Shown here: positions 7,890-15,987 of the stretch, piece by piece
How positions within the stretch are numbered: position 1 is the stretch's first letter
Layout: the number at the start of each line of letters is the position of its first letter
NCBI GenBank assembly: GCA_019119645.1
Contig: DWWR01000109.1
Span: 1 to 38,697 of the forward strand
Direction: 5' to 3'
Length of the DNA stretch: 38,697 nucleotides
DNA from: Anaerobutyricum faecale
Lineage (GTDB): Bacteria; Bacillota; Clostridia; Lachnospirales; Lachnospiraceae
Translations under genes and position numbers: made by a program
The notes under the pieces: model-generated
Databases searched by the model: none
The model's input: the letters and a program-made list of their open reading frames with translations, nothing else
What the model was told of the DNA's origin: nothing

Positions 7890-8423
7890 TTACAATTCGT
7901 ACTCTTCGATCTGACAGTTTTCCTTATAATAATGGAAAAATTCATCGTTGGTCATATCGGTAAAGTAACTGCGGATCACCCGGCAGACACCCCCGTGACA
8001 AACGACCAGCACATTTTTACCGGGATAATTTTTCTTCACATCCTCAATAAAACCATAGACCCGGTACGCCATCTGCATCATAGATTCTCCACCTTCCGGA
8101 TACCGATAGGCAAACTGGCGCTTGTTTGCAAGGAACCCTTCGTCTTGCCGGTCTTTTCCTTCGTAGATGCCGTAATTCTGCTCGATCAGCCGCTCGTCAA
8201 TCTGAAGAGGGATGCGGTATCTGTTTGCAACCGTCCGGGCTGTCTCAAAAGCCCTCTGCAGGGGAGAACTTATAATCAGGTCAATGTGATAGTCTTTCAC
8301 ACGCTCCGCCAGTTCCTCCGCCTGCGCGTACCCTTTCTCTGTCAGTTCCACATCCGTTCTTCCACAGATTTTATTATCTACATTCCAGACCGCCTCACCG
8401 TGGCGTGTTACATAAAATTTCAT
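7890..8423 (-). CDS. Histidine phosphatase family protein (phosphoglycerate mutase-like)
   Basis: This 177-aa protein has the branch-2H phosphatase layout: catalytic His in TRHGE (residues 6-10), Arg57 in SSPLQRAFETA, Glu81 in LIEQNYGIYEG, and the second His143 in VVCHGGV. The short length fits a small-molecule phosphatase more than a glycolytic mutase; the substrate cannot be read from sequence. The nearest strong ribosome binding site, AAGGAGG at 8456-8462, is 32 nt from the ATG. A 20-nt hairpin (8434-8453) sits between them and could shorten the effective distance to about 12 nt. Confidence 0.88.
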   Translation of the reverse strand: MKFYVTRHGEAVWNVDNKICGRTDVELTEKGYAQAEELAERVKDYHIDLIISSPLQRAFETARTVANRYRIPLQIDERLIEQNYGIYEGKDRQDEGFLANKRQFAYRYPEGGESMMQMAYRVYGFIEDVKKNYPGKNVLVVCHGGVCRVIRSYFTDMTNDEFFHYYKENCQIEEYEL

Positions 8424-8433
8424 AATCCATTTT

Positions 8434-8453
8434 CGGCACAGAACTTCGTGCCG
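8434..8453 (-). promoter_or_regulatory. Hairpin between the ribosome binding site and start codon of the phosphatase gene
   Basis: CGGCAC (8434-8439) pairs with GTGCCG (8448-8453) around an 8-nt loop. It lies between AAGGAGG (minus, 8456-8462) and the ATG at 8423. It might act as a structural bypass that brings the two together or as a translational control element. Inference only. Confidence 0.35.
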
Positions 8454-8542
8454 TTCCTCCTTCTCACATCTTAGGTATATTTATAGAAAATGTATTCACA
8501 AAAGTACCGTATCGCATTTATCAGTCCGCCCTGCATTCCCGT

Positions 8543-9042
8543 TTATTTATTGGCACAGTTGGCCGCGTCAATAGAGATGACCAGCAAAAGTCCCATAAGT
8601 TCATCTTCCGGATTGGAAAAATCGATAACGTAAGTATCGCCCCAGTGCAGAATTTCCTTTCTGATATGTATGACGGAACTGCATCCGCAATACACATCAT
8701 AATTCCATCCAAGAAAATCTCCTTCCACATGCCAGCCATTATAATCCACGTCATATTTTGGACGGAACAGCGTAAATCTTTTCTCAATTCTTCCCCGTGG
8801 AACTCCGCCAGTCTCGATTTCAAAGACCGGCAGCAGGTTCAATATTTTTTCTTTGATCAGTCCCACTTCATTGCCAGCCGCATCATAGACATGGAGCCTG
8901 TGCCCCAAAGACAGAATCTCGCCTTTTACAAAATATTTGGGATTCTCTCGCCTTTTACAAAATATTTGGGATTCTCATTTTCATCATAAATATCGTAAGT
9001 ATCGCTCCAGGAGAATACCCGCTGTTTGATCAATAGTTTCAT
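8543..9042 (-). pseudogene. LURP-one-related (YxjI-like) protein gene, frameshifted by a 29-bp tandem duplication
   Basis: The ATG at 9042 follows GGAGG. The frame reads MKLLIKQRVFSWSDTYDIY and runs to FVKGE, then the second repeat copy shifts it into a stop after 38 codons. Deleting one 29-bp copy restores a continuous 156-aa protein through SLGHRLHVYDAAG, FEIETGG and GDFLGWNYDVY to the stop at 8543. This is the LOR/YxjI fold, related to phospholipid scramblases and of unknown bacterial function. The rest shows no decay, so the lesion is recent, reversible by slippage, or a sequencing/assembly error. Confidence 0.85.
8917..8974. repeat. Perfect 29-bp tandem duplication
   Basis: Bases 8917-8945 and 8946-8974 are identical. 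The period of 29 is not a multiple of three, so it shifts the reading frame of the enclosing LURP-one-like gene. Confidence 0.97.
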
Positions 9043-9107
9043 CTTCCACCTCCTGAGAAAAAGTATTATCCCACTGTACGGGTCCCTGCCCCCTTTTTCT
9101 GTCTTAT

Positions 9108-9136
9108 ATCATAACATTTTTTATCAGAAGATACAA
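9108..9136 (-). promoter_or_regulatory. Sigma-A promoter of the LURP-one-like gene
   Basis: On minus, TTGTAT (9131-9136), a 17-bp spacer and TATGAT (9108-9113), about 65 bp before the ATG at 9042. The promoter looks intact although the gene is broken. Confidence 0.6.
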
Positions 9137-9158
9137 GAAAACCGCCAAAGCGTTCTAT

Positions 9159-10154
9159 TTATAAATATTTGCCAAAATAGGTATCCAAGCGTTCTTTGTT
9201 CAGGTTTTCTCCGATAACAATGAGAACTTCCTGTCCCTTTTTGATGGGCTCCAGGCGGATGTTCCGGCGGGTGGCGTTGATTTCCAGCCATCCCGGTGCC
9301 GCATTTTCAGCCGCCGCAGAACTTTCCGCCGGTGAAGACGGCTCTGCACTGGAGCTGCGTTTTAAGAAACCCTTGATGCGGAAAATGTTGCCGCAGGAAG
9401 GATCATTCATAACCTGCCCAATGAGCTGTTTGGCAGCCTGCTCCGGCAGGTGGATATCCAGATAATACTGCGTGGAATACGCGCTGTCCTCTTCTGTCAG
9501 TTTTTTTACATATGACGCATGGACGTAGCCACTGTTGGCGATGTTCTTCCAGTCCTCGTCTGTCAGACTGTCCCAGTCTTTGCGAATCACATCGTCCTGA
9601 AACCGGCGTTCACACTGTACTTCTTCCATGGCCCGGTTCATATGACGGACGGTCTTTTCTATCTCCGCTTCTGCGCATTCCGATGTCTTGCTCAAAAGCA
9701 CCTTTCCCGCCCCGGCAATCTGGGAGGCCAGCAGGAATTCCGACTGTTCAGACAGCTGCTCCTCCAGGCCGCCGTCGACAATGGCAATGACATTGCCGGT
9801 CTCATACCAGCGGCACAGAGGTTCTTCATAAAGCACATCATAAAATTCATCCACATCAAAAATGCCGGAAGGTTCAATGAGAACCCGGTCGTAACCGGAC
9901 ATTCCCATGGCGATGAGCTTTGTCTTAAAACGCCGGCGGTGACAGTCAGCGTCGCAGCCGCCGGCCACCATGGATAGATCGCAGCGCTCGCCCTGCAATT
10001 CCTGCAGAAGCATCATATCCACGTTGACAGCGCCGTAATCGTTCTCAAGGATTCCGATATTACAGCCCTGATCCATGAGATACTTTGCGTATTTTTTTAT
10101 AAATGTGGTTTTCCCGGCTCCGAGGAAACCGGTAATCAAATCTACTTTAATCAT
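9159..10154 (-). CDS. CobW/G3E-family GTP-binding protein
   Basis: 331 aa. Walker A is GFLGAGKTT (residues 9-17), followed by ENDYGAVNVD, IEPSG and IVDGG, which place it in the G3E family (CobW, YjiA, HypB, UreG) of metal-insertion GTPases. The metal-binding site, usually CxCC in this region, is altered here to Cys67 and Cys71 (GGCDADC). A low-complexity Ser/Ala/Glu linker (about 270-290) precedes the CobW-type C-terminal domain. The metal and client are unknown. It lies 65 bp downstream of malic enzyme on the same strand with no clear terminator between, so co-transcription is possible. Confidence 0.85.
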   Translation of the reverse strand: MIKVDLITGFLGAGKTTFIKKYAKYLMDQGCNIGILENDYGAVNVDMMLLQELQGERCDLSMVAGGCDADCHRRRFKTKLIAMGMSGYDRVLIEPSGIFDVDEFYDVLYEEPLCRWYETGNVIAIVDGGLEEQLSEQSEFLLASQIAGAGKVLLSKTSECAEAEIEKTVRHMNRAMEEVQCERRFQDDVIRKDWDSLTDEDWKNIANSGYVHASYVKKLTEEDSAYSTQYYLDIHLPEQAAKQLIGQVMNDPSCGNIFRIKGFLKRSSSAEPSSPAESSAAAENAAPGWLEINATRRNIRLEPIKKGQEVLIVIGENLNKERLDTYFGKYL

Positions 10155-10219
10155 GATATCTATTATCCTGTTTTGTCAAAGAAAATCCTTTGTTCTTCCA
10201 AGTATTTACAGAAACGATC

Positions 10220-11401
10220 CTAAACTTCTGACACACGGGCCACGCCGCTCTTGATGGCTGCTTTTCTGGTGGCCTCTGCCACGGCGTCTTTCACCCGGGA
10301 ATCAAAGGCAGCCGGAAGAATATAATCCGGATTCAGTTCCTCGTCGCTGACAAGTCCGGCAATGGCGTAAGCAGCGGCAATCTTCATCTCATCATTGATA
10401 TCGGTGGCACGGACATCCAGAGCTCCCCGGAAAATGCCAGGGAAGCAGAGTACATTGTTGACCTGATTCGGGAAATCAGAACGTCCGGTGGAAACCACAG
10501 CGGCTCCGGCCTCTTTTGCCTCGTCCGGATAGATTTCCGGTACCGGATTTGCGCAGGCAAAGATTACCGGATCTTTTGCCATGGAACGAACCATATCTTT
10601 GGACAGGGTTCCCGGTGCGGACACGCCGATAAATACGTCAGCGCCCTTGATCACATCCGCCAGGCTGCCTTTTTCATGATTCTGATTGGTGATCCTGGCC
10701 ATCTCTTCTTTTACGGCGTTGAGATTATCTCTTCCTTCATAGATAGCGCCATGCCGGTCTGTCATGATGACATTCTTAAGTCCCATGGAAATGAGCAGCT
10801 TGATGATGGCAATTCCTGCGGCACCTGCGCCGGAAGTAACGATCTTTACATCAGAAAGCTGTTTGCCCACGATTTTTAATGCATTGATGAGTCCTGCCAG
10901 AGTGATGACAGCTGTACCATGCTGGTCATCGTGGAAAATCGGAATATCGCAGCACTCTTTTAATTTCTTCTCTATCTCAAAACAGCGCGGCGCAGCAATA
11001 TCTTCCAGATTGACACCGCCAAAACTGCCGGCCAGCAGGCGGACAGTGTTGACAATCTCATCCACATCGTGACTTCTCACACAGAGCGGGATGGCGTCCA
11101 CATCGCCAAACTCTTTAAACAGCACGCATTTTCCTTCCATGACCGGCATGCCGGCCTCCGGTCCGATGTCTCCAAGGCCCAGAACAGCGGAACCGTCTGT
11201 GACTACAGCGACCGTATTCCAGCGCCGGGTCAGTTCGAAACTCTTATTGACATCTTTTTGAATCTCCAGGCATGGAGCGGCAACACCCGGTGTATAAGCA
11301 AGACTTAAAGCCTCGCTGGAATCCACCTTTGCCCGGGATACCACTTCAATTTTACCCTTTAAGTCATAATGCATTTTTAATGATTCTTTTGCATAATCCA
11401 T
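10220..11401 (-). CDS. NAD(P)-dependent malic enzyme
   Basis: 393 aa. It decarboxylates malate to pyruvate with NAD(P) reduction. The N-terminal malic domain has LAYTPGVAAPCLEI and TDGSAVLGLGDIGPEAGMPVM, then VNLEDIAAPRCFEIE and IPIFHDDQHGTAV, which hold metal-binding residues. The Rossmann part has VTSGAGAAGIA (near residues 190-200), and near the C-terminus FACANPVPEI and SDFPNQVNNVLCFPG. Length fits the short bacterial class. The ATG at 11401 has AAGGAGG about ten bases upstream; a TTG at 11425 would put that site inside the gene. Cofactor preference cannot be read safely. Confidence 0.93.
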   Translation of the reverse strand: MDYAKESLKMHYDLKGKIEVVSRAKVDSSEALSLAYTPGVAAPCLEIQKDVNKSFELTRRWNTVAVVTDGSAVLGLGDIGPEAGMPVMEGKCVLFKEFGDVDAIPLCVRSHDVDEIVNTVRLLAGSFGGVNLEDIAAPRCFEIEKKLKECCDIPIFHDDQHGTAVITLAGLINALKIVGKQLSDVKIVTSGAGAAGIAIIKLLISMGLKNVIMTDRHGAIYEGRDNLNAVKEEMARITNQNHEKGSLADVIKGADVFIGVSAPGTLSKDMVRSMAKDPVIFACANPVPEIYPDEAKEAGAAVVSTGRSDFPNQVNNVLCFPGIFRGALDVRATDINDEMKIAAAYAIAGLVSDEELNPDYILPAAFDSRVKDAVAEATRKAAIKSGVARVSEV

Positions 11402-11567
11402 GGATATCAATCCTCCTTCATTCAAATCCGTCGTGGGCGGTTTTTCTGCCCACTATCCTCATATACAATACAGCAAAATGCAGAGAAAATCCAGAAGACT
11501 TTTTATCATTTGCGTTTTTTTATAGTAATTGATTGGCATTCCTAATATTCCTATATATTTAATATAA

Positions 11568-11587
11568 TTTCAAAAAACGTTTTGAAA
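11568..11587. promoter_or_regulatory. Inverted repeat overlapping the -35 box of the TetR gene
   Basis: TTTCAAAA (11568-11575) and TTTTGAAA (11580-11587) form a perfect 8-bp inverted repeat with a 4-bp spacer that covers the -35 element. This is a typical autoregulatory operator position for TetR-type repressors; the link is inferred. Confidence 0.45.
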
Positions 11588-11610
11588 TTCTGACCATTTT
11601 TTGTTATTAT
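11582..11610 (+). promoter_or_regulatory. Sigma-A promoter of the TetR gene
   Basis: TTGAAA (11582-11587), a 17-bp spacer and TATTAT (11605-11610), about 100 bp before the start codon. The leader contains a stem GTGCCG/CGGCAC around 11644-11670. Confidence 0.65.
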
Positions 11611-11709
11611 ATTTTAATGTGAATCCTTAAATGAAGACCCAGCGTGCCGGATCAAAGGATCTTTCGGCACTCCATTGCACTGAATAGATAGACCTGAGGA
11701 GGGGATTTT

Positions 11710-12261
11710 TTGTCAGATTCCAATATCACCAAACGTGCGCTGGCCCAGTCTTTAAAGCAGCTGATGGAGACACAGCCCATCGAAAAAATCAGCGTAGGGA
11801 GTATCTGCAGTCAATGCGGACTGAGCCGTAAAAGCTTTTATTATCATTTTAAAGACAAGTATGAACTGATCAACTGGATTTATTATACGGAATTTGTAGA
11901 GAAAGTAATGGAAAAGCAGTTTGACTCTTCCTGGAGCCTTTTTGAAGAAATGTGCAATTATTTTTATGAAAATCGCGATTTTTACAACAAGACATTCCGG
12001 GTAGAAGGCCAGAATTCTTTTTCGGAATATTTCTTTTCTCTGATCTTTTCAATCATGAAAGCTCATCTGGCAGATCTTTTTGATGATGAGCCTTCTGTGG
12101 ATCCCTATGCAGAATTTTTTACAGATGCACTGGTGTGCGCCATCAAAAAATGGCTTTCCCGGAAGGACTCCATGCTTCCTGATGAGTTTTGCCGCTTCGT
12201 AAGAAAAGCCATTCAGCGCGCTTCCCGTGAGGCCAATGAAAATTCTGCATTTATGTTATGA
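11710..12261 (+). CDS. TetR/AcrR family transcriptional regulator
   Basis: 183 aa. The N-terminal helix-turn-helix is ISVGSICSQCGLSRKSFYYHFKDKYEL (about 28-54), an AcrR/TetR signature with the typical FYYHF. The C-terminal part resembles the TetR_C_8-type effector domain found in small regulators of this kind (DhaS-like). The start is TTG at 11710: AGGAGGGG lies six bases upstream, and the first in-frame ATG would delete the start of the DNA-binding domain. It converges end-to-end with the radical SAM / ATPase / pseudo-radical SAM cluster (7-bp gap), so that cluster is a plausible but unproven target. Confidence 0.85.
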   Translation: MSDSNITKRALAQSLKQLMETQPIEKISVGSICSQCGLSRKSFYYHFKDKYELINWIYYTEFVEKVMEKQFDSSWSLFEEMCNYFYENRDFYNKTFRVEGQNSFSEYFFSLIFSIMKAHLADLFDDEPSVDPYAEFFTDALVCAIKKWLSRKDSMLPDEFCRFVRKAIQRASREANENSAFML

Positions 12262-12268
12262 CATATTT

Positions 12269-13384
12269 TTATTGTCTCCGCGGGACAGCGGATCTTAAAA
12301 TATCTTCCACACTGCAGTCAAAAATATTTTTGTCAGTGATTTCTTTCTTTTCCACTGTTGATGATTCTCCGTCCGCCGTATTTTTATCTTTTCCTGTATC
12401 ATCATGACTATTTTCTACACAATTGGCTTCTGCCCTGCCGCAGTCCTTATGGTATATCCGGGTACTTCCGTCCATGTTGAAACCGATATCGCAGCTGTCC
12501 TCCGATATCATCTCGTTGATTTTCCAGGAATCCTGAAGCAGATCCATGGCGATCACTGCCTCTTTCTGCTCGTTTCGCACAGAGAGAATGTAATCATACA
12601 CTTTATGGCAGGTCTCCTTTTTACAGGACGGAGAAGGAATCAAAAGGGCAAAATACGGACGAAGAGACAGCTGTTCTGCCAGCCACTGTCCATTGAGGAT
12701 ATCGTCTTCATTCTCCTCAGAATAGTAGGAATATACCGCATACAAAAGATTTTCCTCCCGGAGTTTCGGGCAAAGGTTCACTGCCTTATCGTCAGCACAT
12801 ACGGAAATCATCACATTTTTACTTCGATGCACGCCGGCAAGAAATGCCGGTGAAAGATCCGTGTCTTTAACAAAAAGGACAAAGGCACAGTCCCGGTTTT
12901 TTTTGAGCAAAGGCAGCAGAGCTTCCGGCTGTCCCTCCTCCAGTTTGAGCAAATATACATAGATTCCCAGTGCCTTTCCCTGCCGGATGATTTTCTGATA
13001 AATGGAATCTTCTTCCGTCAGTTTTTCTCCATCCAGTCTCATCGAGAGGGACAGAGGAACACTGAAGTTCTCGAGATTCTCCACCTCACGGATACGTTTT
13101 ACACCTTTGGTGCAGCCATTATATCCCAGATTCATTCCAAACGTGGAAATGATCCCCTTATCCACATGATCTGTCACATCCTTTATCAGATCATAGTAAG
13201 CACTGTTCTGATTTTGTAAAAGTTCCTGAACGTAGGACAAAAAAAACTTCTGTAAATGTCCTTTCGAGAAATTAACCCCCATATCAATCAGGTTTCTGGC
13301 CGTTCTGCGGGGAGATTTATTAATTTCTTTCAATGCTTTATTTAGTACAGACTCAATAAATATTCTGCTGATATCTTTTTGCAT
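12269..13384 (-). CDS. Radical SAM-like protein lacking the iron-sulfur cysteine motif (probable pseudoenzyme)
   Basis: 371 aa from ATG 13384, of no family I can name. By eye it aligns with the radical SAM protein at 15988-17337. Its N-terminal helical region aligns in the same order and spacing. VPLSLSMRLDG matches VPWAILLDP, and GKALGIYVYLLKLEEGQP matches GKEMGTYMYIFTGGEP. NRDCAFVLFVKDTDL matches HPDCEFLSFTNGTLI. GFNMDGSTRIY matches HINAKGDVEPC, and FDCSVEDILRSA matches RECTLLEALKSP. The segment holding CxxxCxxC is deleted, so it should not bind a radical SAM cluster. A charged Lys/Asp/Glu linker sits near 325-345. The start is uncertain: GTG at 13420 is in frame but has no ribosome binding site. 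Confidence 0.6.
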   Translation of the reverse strand: MQKDISRIFIESVLNKALKEINKSPRRTARNLIDMGVNFSKGHLQKFFLSYVQELLQNQNSAYYDLIKDVTDHVDKGIISTFGMNLGYNGCTKGVKRIREVENLENFSVPLSLSMRLDGEKLTEEDSIYQKIIRQGKALGIYVYLLKLEEGQPEALLPLLKKNRDCAFVLFVKDTDLSPAFLAGVHRSKNVMISVCADDKAVNLCPKLREENLLYAVYSYYSEENEDDILNGQWLAEQLSLRPYFALLIPSPSCKKETCHKVYDYILSVRNEQKEAVIAMDLLQDSWKINEMISEDSCDIGFNMDGSTRIYHKDCGRAEANCVENSHDDTGKDKNTADGESSTVEKKEITDKNIFDCSVEDILRSAVPRRQ

Positions 13385-13447
13385 AGTAATCTCTATTCCG
13401 CCTCCATTTTCTGTCGGCACAAATTGCTGTAAAAATCATAAAGACTT

Positions 13448-15880
13448 TTACACCCTGTCTCTTTTATGTTTTTTAAATTTATTTTTGATCTTCCTGTATA
13501 AATACTGGACACCCTCAATGAGTTTTGTCAGATACCGGAATATCGGTTCCGCCGAAATCACAAACAATACCAGGATCAGGATACAGTTTTCCGATACCGG
13601 CTGCAGAGCAAACAGATGCGGACAAAGTACCGCCGCTCCCAGTATACCGACGATGCATCCCATCCAGACACAGACCCGAAAAACATTAAAGGGCGAACAG
13701 ACTTTAAACAGTATCATAAATCCCACCACGGCCAGCAGTACTGTCGCCGCCGTGGATATAGAATCTGTTCCTCTGAGAAATACTCCTCCATAAAGAGTCA
13801 GCGCTGCCACCAGCAGGGCGTCAGTAATTCCACCCGGAAGAGCCTTGACAAAGACGTTGGAAAGAAAATTACCTTCAATCCGCTTCCGGTTTGGCTGCTG
13901 GGAAAGAAAGAAGCCCGGAATTCCTATGGTGAACATGCTGATCAATGACATCTGTGACGGTTCCAGAGGATAGGTGAACACAAAACAGATGGAAATCAGA
14001 GATAAAAGCAGGGAAAAAATATTTTTTACCAGAAACAGACTGGCCGACTGCTGAATATTGTTGACGACCCGCCGTCCTTCTCCCACCACATCCGGCATCT
14101 TTGAGAAATCCGATTCCAGCAATACCACCTGAGCCGCCTGCATGGCGGCTTCGCTGCCGGAAGCCATGGCAATACTGCAGTCCGCCTCTTTTAATGCGAG
14201 TACATCATTGACGCCGTCTCCGGTCATGGCAACAGTCCGCCCCTGCTTTTTCAGTGCTTTCACAAACTGACTTTTCTGTTCCGGCAGCACTCTGCCAAAA
14301 ACAGTATAGGTTTTCACCGCATTCTCAATATCATTTTCTGTTTTCAACGTGCGGGCGTCCACATACCGCTGCGCATGGGGGATACCCGCTGCCTCTGCCG
14401 TCTTGGAGACGGTCAGAGGATTGTCCCCGGAAATCACCTTGACTTCCACACCCTGCTCTTTAAAATAAGCAAAAGTCTGCGGTGCTTCCTCTCTGATTCT
14501 GTTCATGAGAAGGATTGCCGCCAGAGGCGTAATCCCCTCTTTTAAAGGTTTGCCATCGGGAACGTCCCTGCTGGTGCCAAAAACAAGAACCCGGTATCCC
14601 TCTTCTGTATACCGGGACAATCGTTCCTGATAGCTGTCATATTTATCTAAAAGGACAAATTCCGGTGCGCCCAGCACCCAGGCGCCGTCCTCAAACACAA
14701 TTCCACTGTATTTACTGGCAGAAGAAAAAGGAATCTTCTTTACGACCTTCCGTTTTTTCCCGCCGGTCAGTGACGATTTCAACGCCTTCATGGTATCGTT
14801 GTCATCATCCATGGCCAGCACAAAATCCGCCAGCGTATCTTTTGTCTCATGTAATGGCCGTGTCTCATCCATGGAGACCACATCATGAAGAGACATTTCA
14901 TTTTCTGTGATGGTGCCTGTTTTATCCACACAGAGCACATCGACCCGGGCCAGGGTCTCCACGCTCTTCATATCGTGAAGGAGAACCTTTTTGCCGGCAA
15001 GACGGACACAGCTTACCGTCAAAGCCACCGTGGCAAGAAGATATAAACCTTCCGGTATCATACCGATAACGGCGGCGACCATGGCGGTCACACTCTCCCG
15101 GAAGGTCTCCTGATTCAGATAGTATCCCTGCGCAAACAGGGCAATACCGATGGGGATAATGGCGATACCTGCAAACTTCACCAGTTTATTCAGAGAACGG
15201 ATCATCTCCGACTGTTCCCCTTCCCGCATGGTTTTCGCCTTCAGGGTCAGTTTGGAAATGTAGGAATCCTCACCCACCTGCTCCAGTCTGGCATAGCATC
15301 TGCCCGCCGTGACAAAACTTCCGGAGAGAAGATCATCTCCCTCTCCTTTGGTGATTTCCTCCGATTCCCCGGTCAAAAGGGATTCATTGACCTGCACTTC
15401 CCCTGCACAAACCCGGGCGTCCGCAATGATCTGGCTGCCGCTTTGAAAAACGACAATATCATCCACCACCACTTCTTCCGCCGGAACAGACTGCTGCTGC
15501 CCGTCCCGGATCACTTCCGCCCGGGGTGCGTGCAGCATTGTCATCTTATCCAGTACATTTTTTGCGCGGACTTCCTGCACGATTCCCACGACGGTGTTGA
15601 GAATGACCACAGGAAGAAAGGTAAGATCTCTGAAAGAACCGACCAGGCAGAGAAGCACTGCCAGCACCGCAAAAATCAGATTGAAATAGGTACAGACATT
15701 TTTCTTTATGATATCAGGGACACTTAAAAGAGAAGCGTCCACCTCCCGGTTATTCCACCCGGCTTCCTGACGCTCCCTCACCTGAGAACTGGTCAGACCG
15801 GTCCGGTAGTCAGGGTTTACCCGGTTAATCTCTTTTCTCTCCGATATATTTATTGGTACTACTTTTTTCTTTTTTGACAA
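13448..15880 (-). CDS. P-type cation ATPase (CtpE-like)
   Basis: 810 aa membrane pump. P-type landmarks are intact: TGES at 170-173, IPEGL in the fourth membrane segment (275-279), phosphorylation motif DKTGT with Asp319, and TGDGVND at 553-559. There is no N-terminal heavy-metal domain and no CPC motif. The IPEGLYLLATVALT membrane motif and overall length resemble mycobacterial CtpE, a calcium transporter, so a Ca2+ or related cation is a reasonable guess. The start is TTG at 15880 with AGGAG nine bases upstream. The C-terminus is very basic. It sits between the radical SAM gene and its cluster-less paralogue on the same strand. Confidence 0.88.
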   Translation of the reverse strand: MSKKKKVVPINISERKEINRVNPDYRTGLTSSQVRERQEAGWNNREVDASLLSVPDIIKKNVCTYFNLIFAVLAVLLCLVGSFRDLTFLPVVILNTVVGIVQEVRAKNVLDKMTMLHAPRAEVIRDGQQQSVPAEEVVVDDIVVFQSGSQIIADARVCAGEVQVNESLLTGESEEITKGEGDDLLSGSFVTAGRCYARLEQVGEDSYISKLTLKAKTMREGEQSEMIRSLNKLVKFAGIAIIPIGIALFAQGYYLNQETFRESVTAMVAAVIGMIPEGLYLLATVALTVSCVRLAGKKVLLHDMKSVETLARVDVLCVDKTGTITENEMSLHDVVSMDETRPLHETKDTLADFVLAMDDDNDTMKALKSSLTGGKKRKVVKKIPFSSASKYSGIVFEDGAWVLGAPEFVLLDKYDSYQERLSRYTEEGYRVLVFGTSRDVPDGKPLKEGITPLAAILLMNRIREEAPQTFAYFKEQGVEVKVISGDNPLTVSKTAEAAGIPHAQRYVDARTLKTENDIENAVKTYTVFGRVLPEQKSQFVKALKKQGRTVAMTGDGVNDVLALKEADCSIAMASGSEAAMQAAQVVLLESDFSKMPDVVGEGRRVVNNIQQSASLFLVKNIFSLLLSLISICFVFTYPLEPSQMSLISMFTIGIPGFFLSQQPNRKRIEGNFLSNVFVKALPGGITDALLVAALTLYGGVFLRGTDSISTAATVLLAVVGFMILFKVCSPFNVFRVCVWMGCIVGILGAAVLCPHLFALQPVSENCILILVLFVISAEPIFRYLTKLIEGVQYLYRKIKNKFKKHKRDRV

Positions 15881-15916
15881 TCAAGTCCACTCCTGTCGGT
15901 ATTTTCACATTAGTCT

Positions 15917-15963
15917 GCTGTCCACGCCTGCGCATTTTCACAAATCGCTTCTTCGTGGACAGC
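15917..15963 (-). promoter_or_regulatory. Intercistronic hairpin between the radical SAM and P-type ATPase genes
   Basis: A perfect 10-bp stem GCTGTCCACG/CGTGGACAGC (15917-15926 and 15954-15963) with a 27-nt loop. No T run follows on minus, so it is more likely an mRNA stability or attenuation element than a terminator. Confidence 0.45.
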
Positions 15964-15987
15964 CTTTCTGTCTGGTTTTATGTATTA

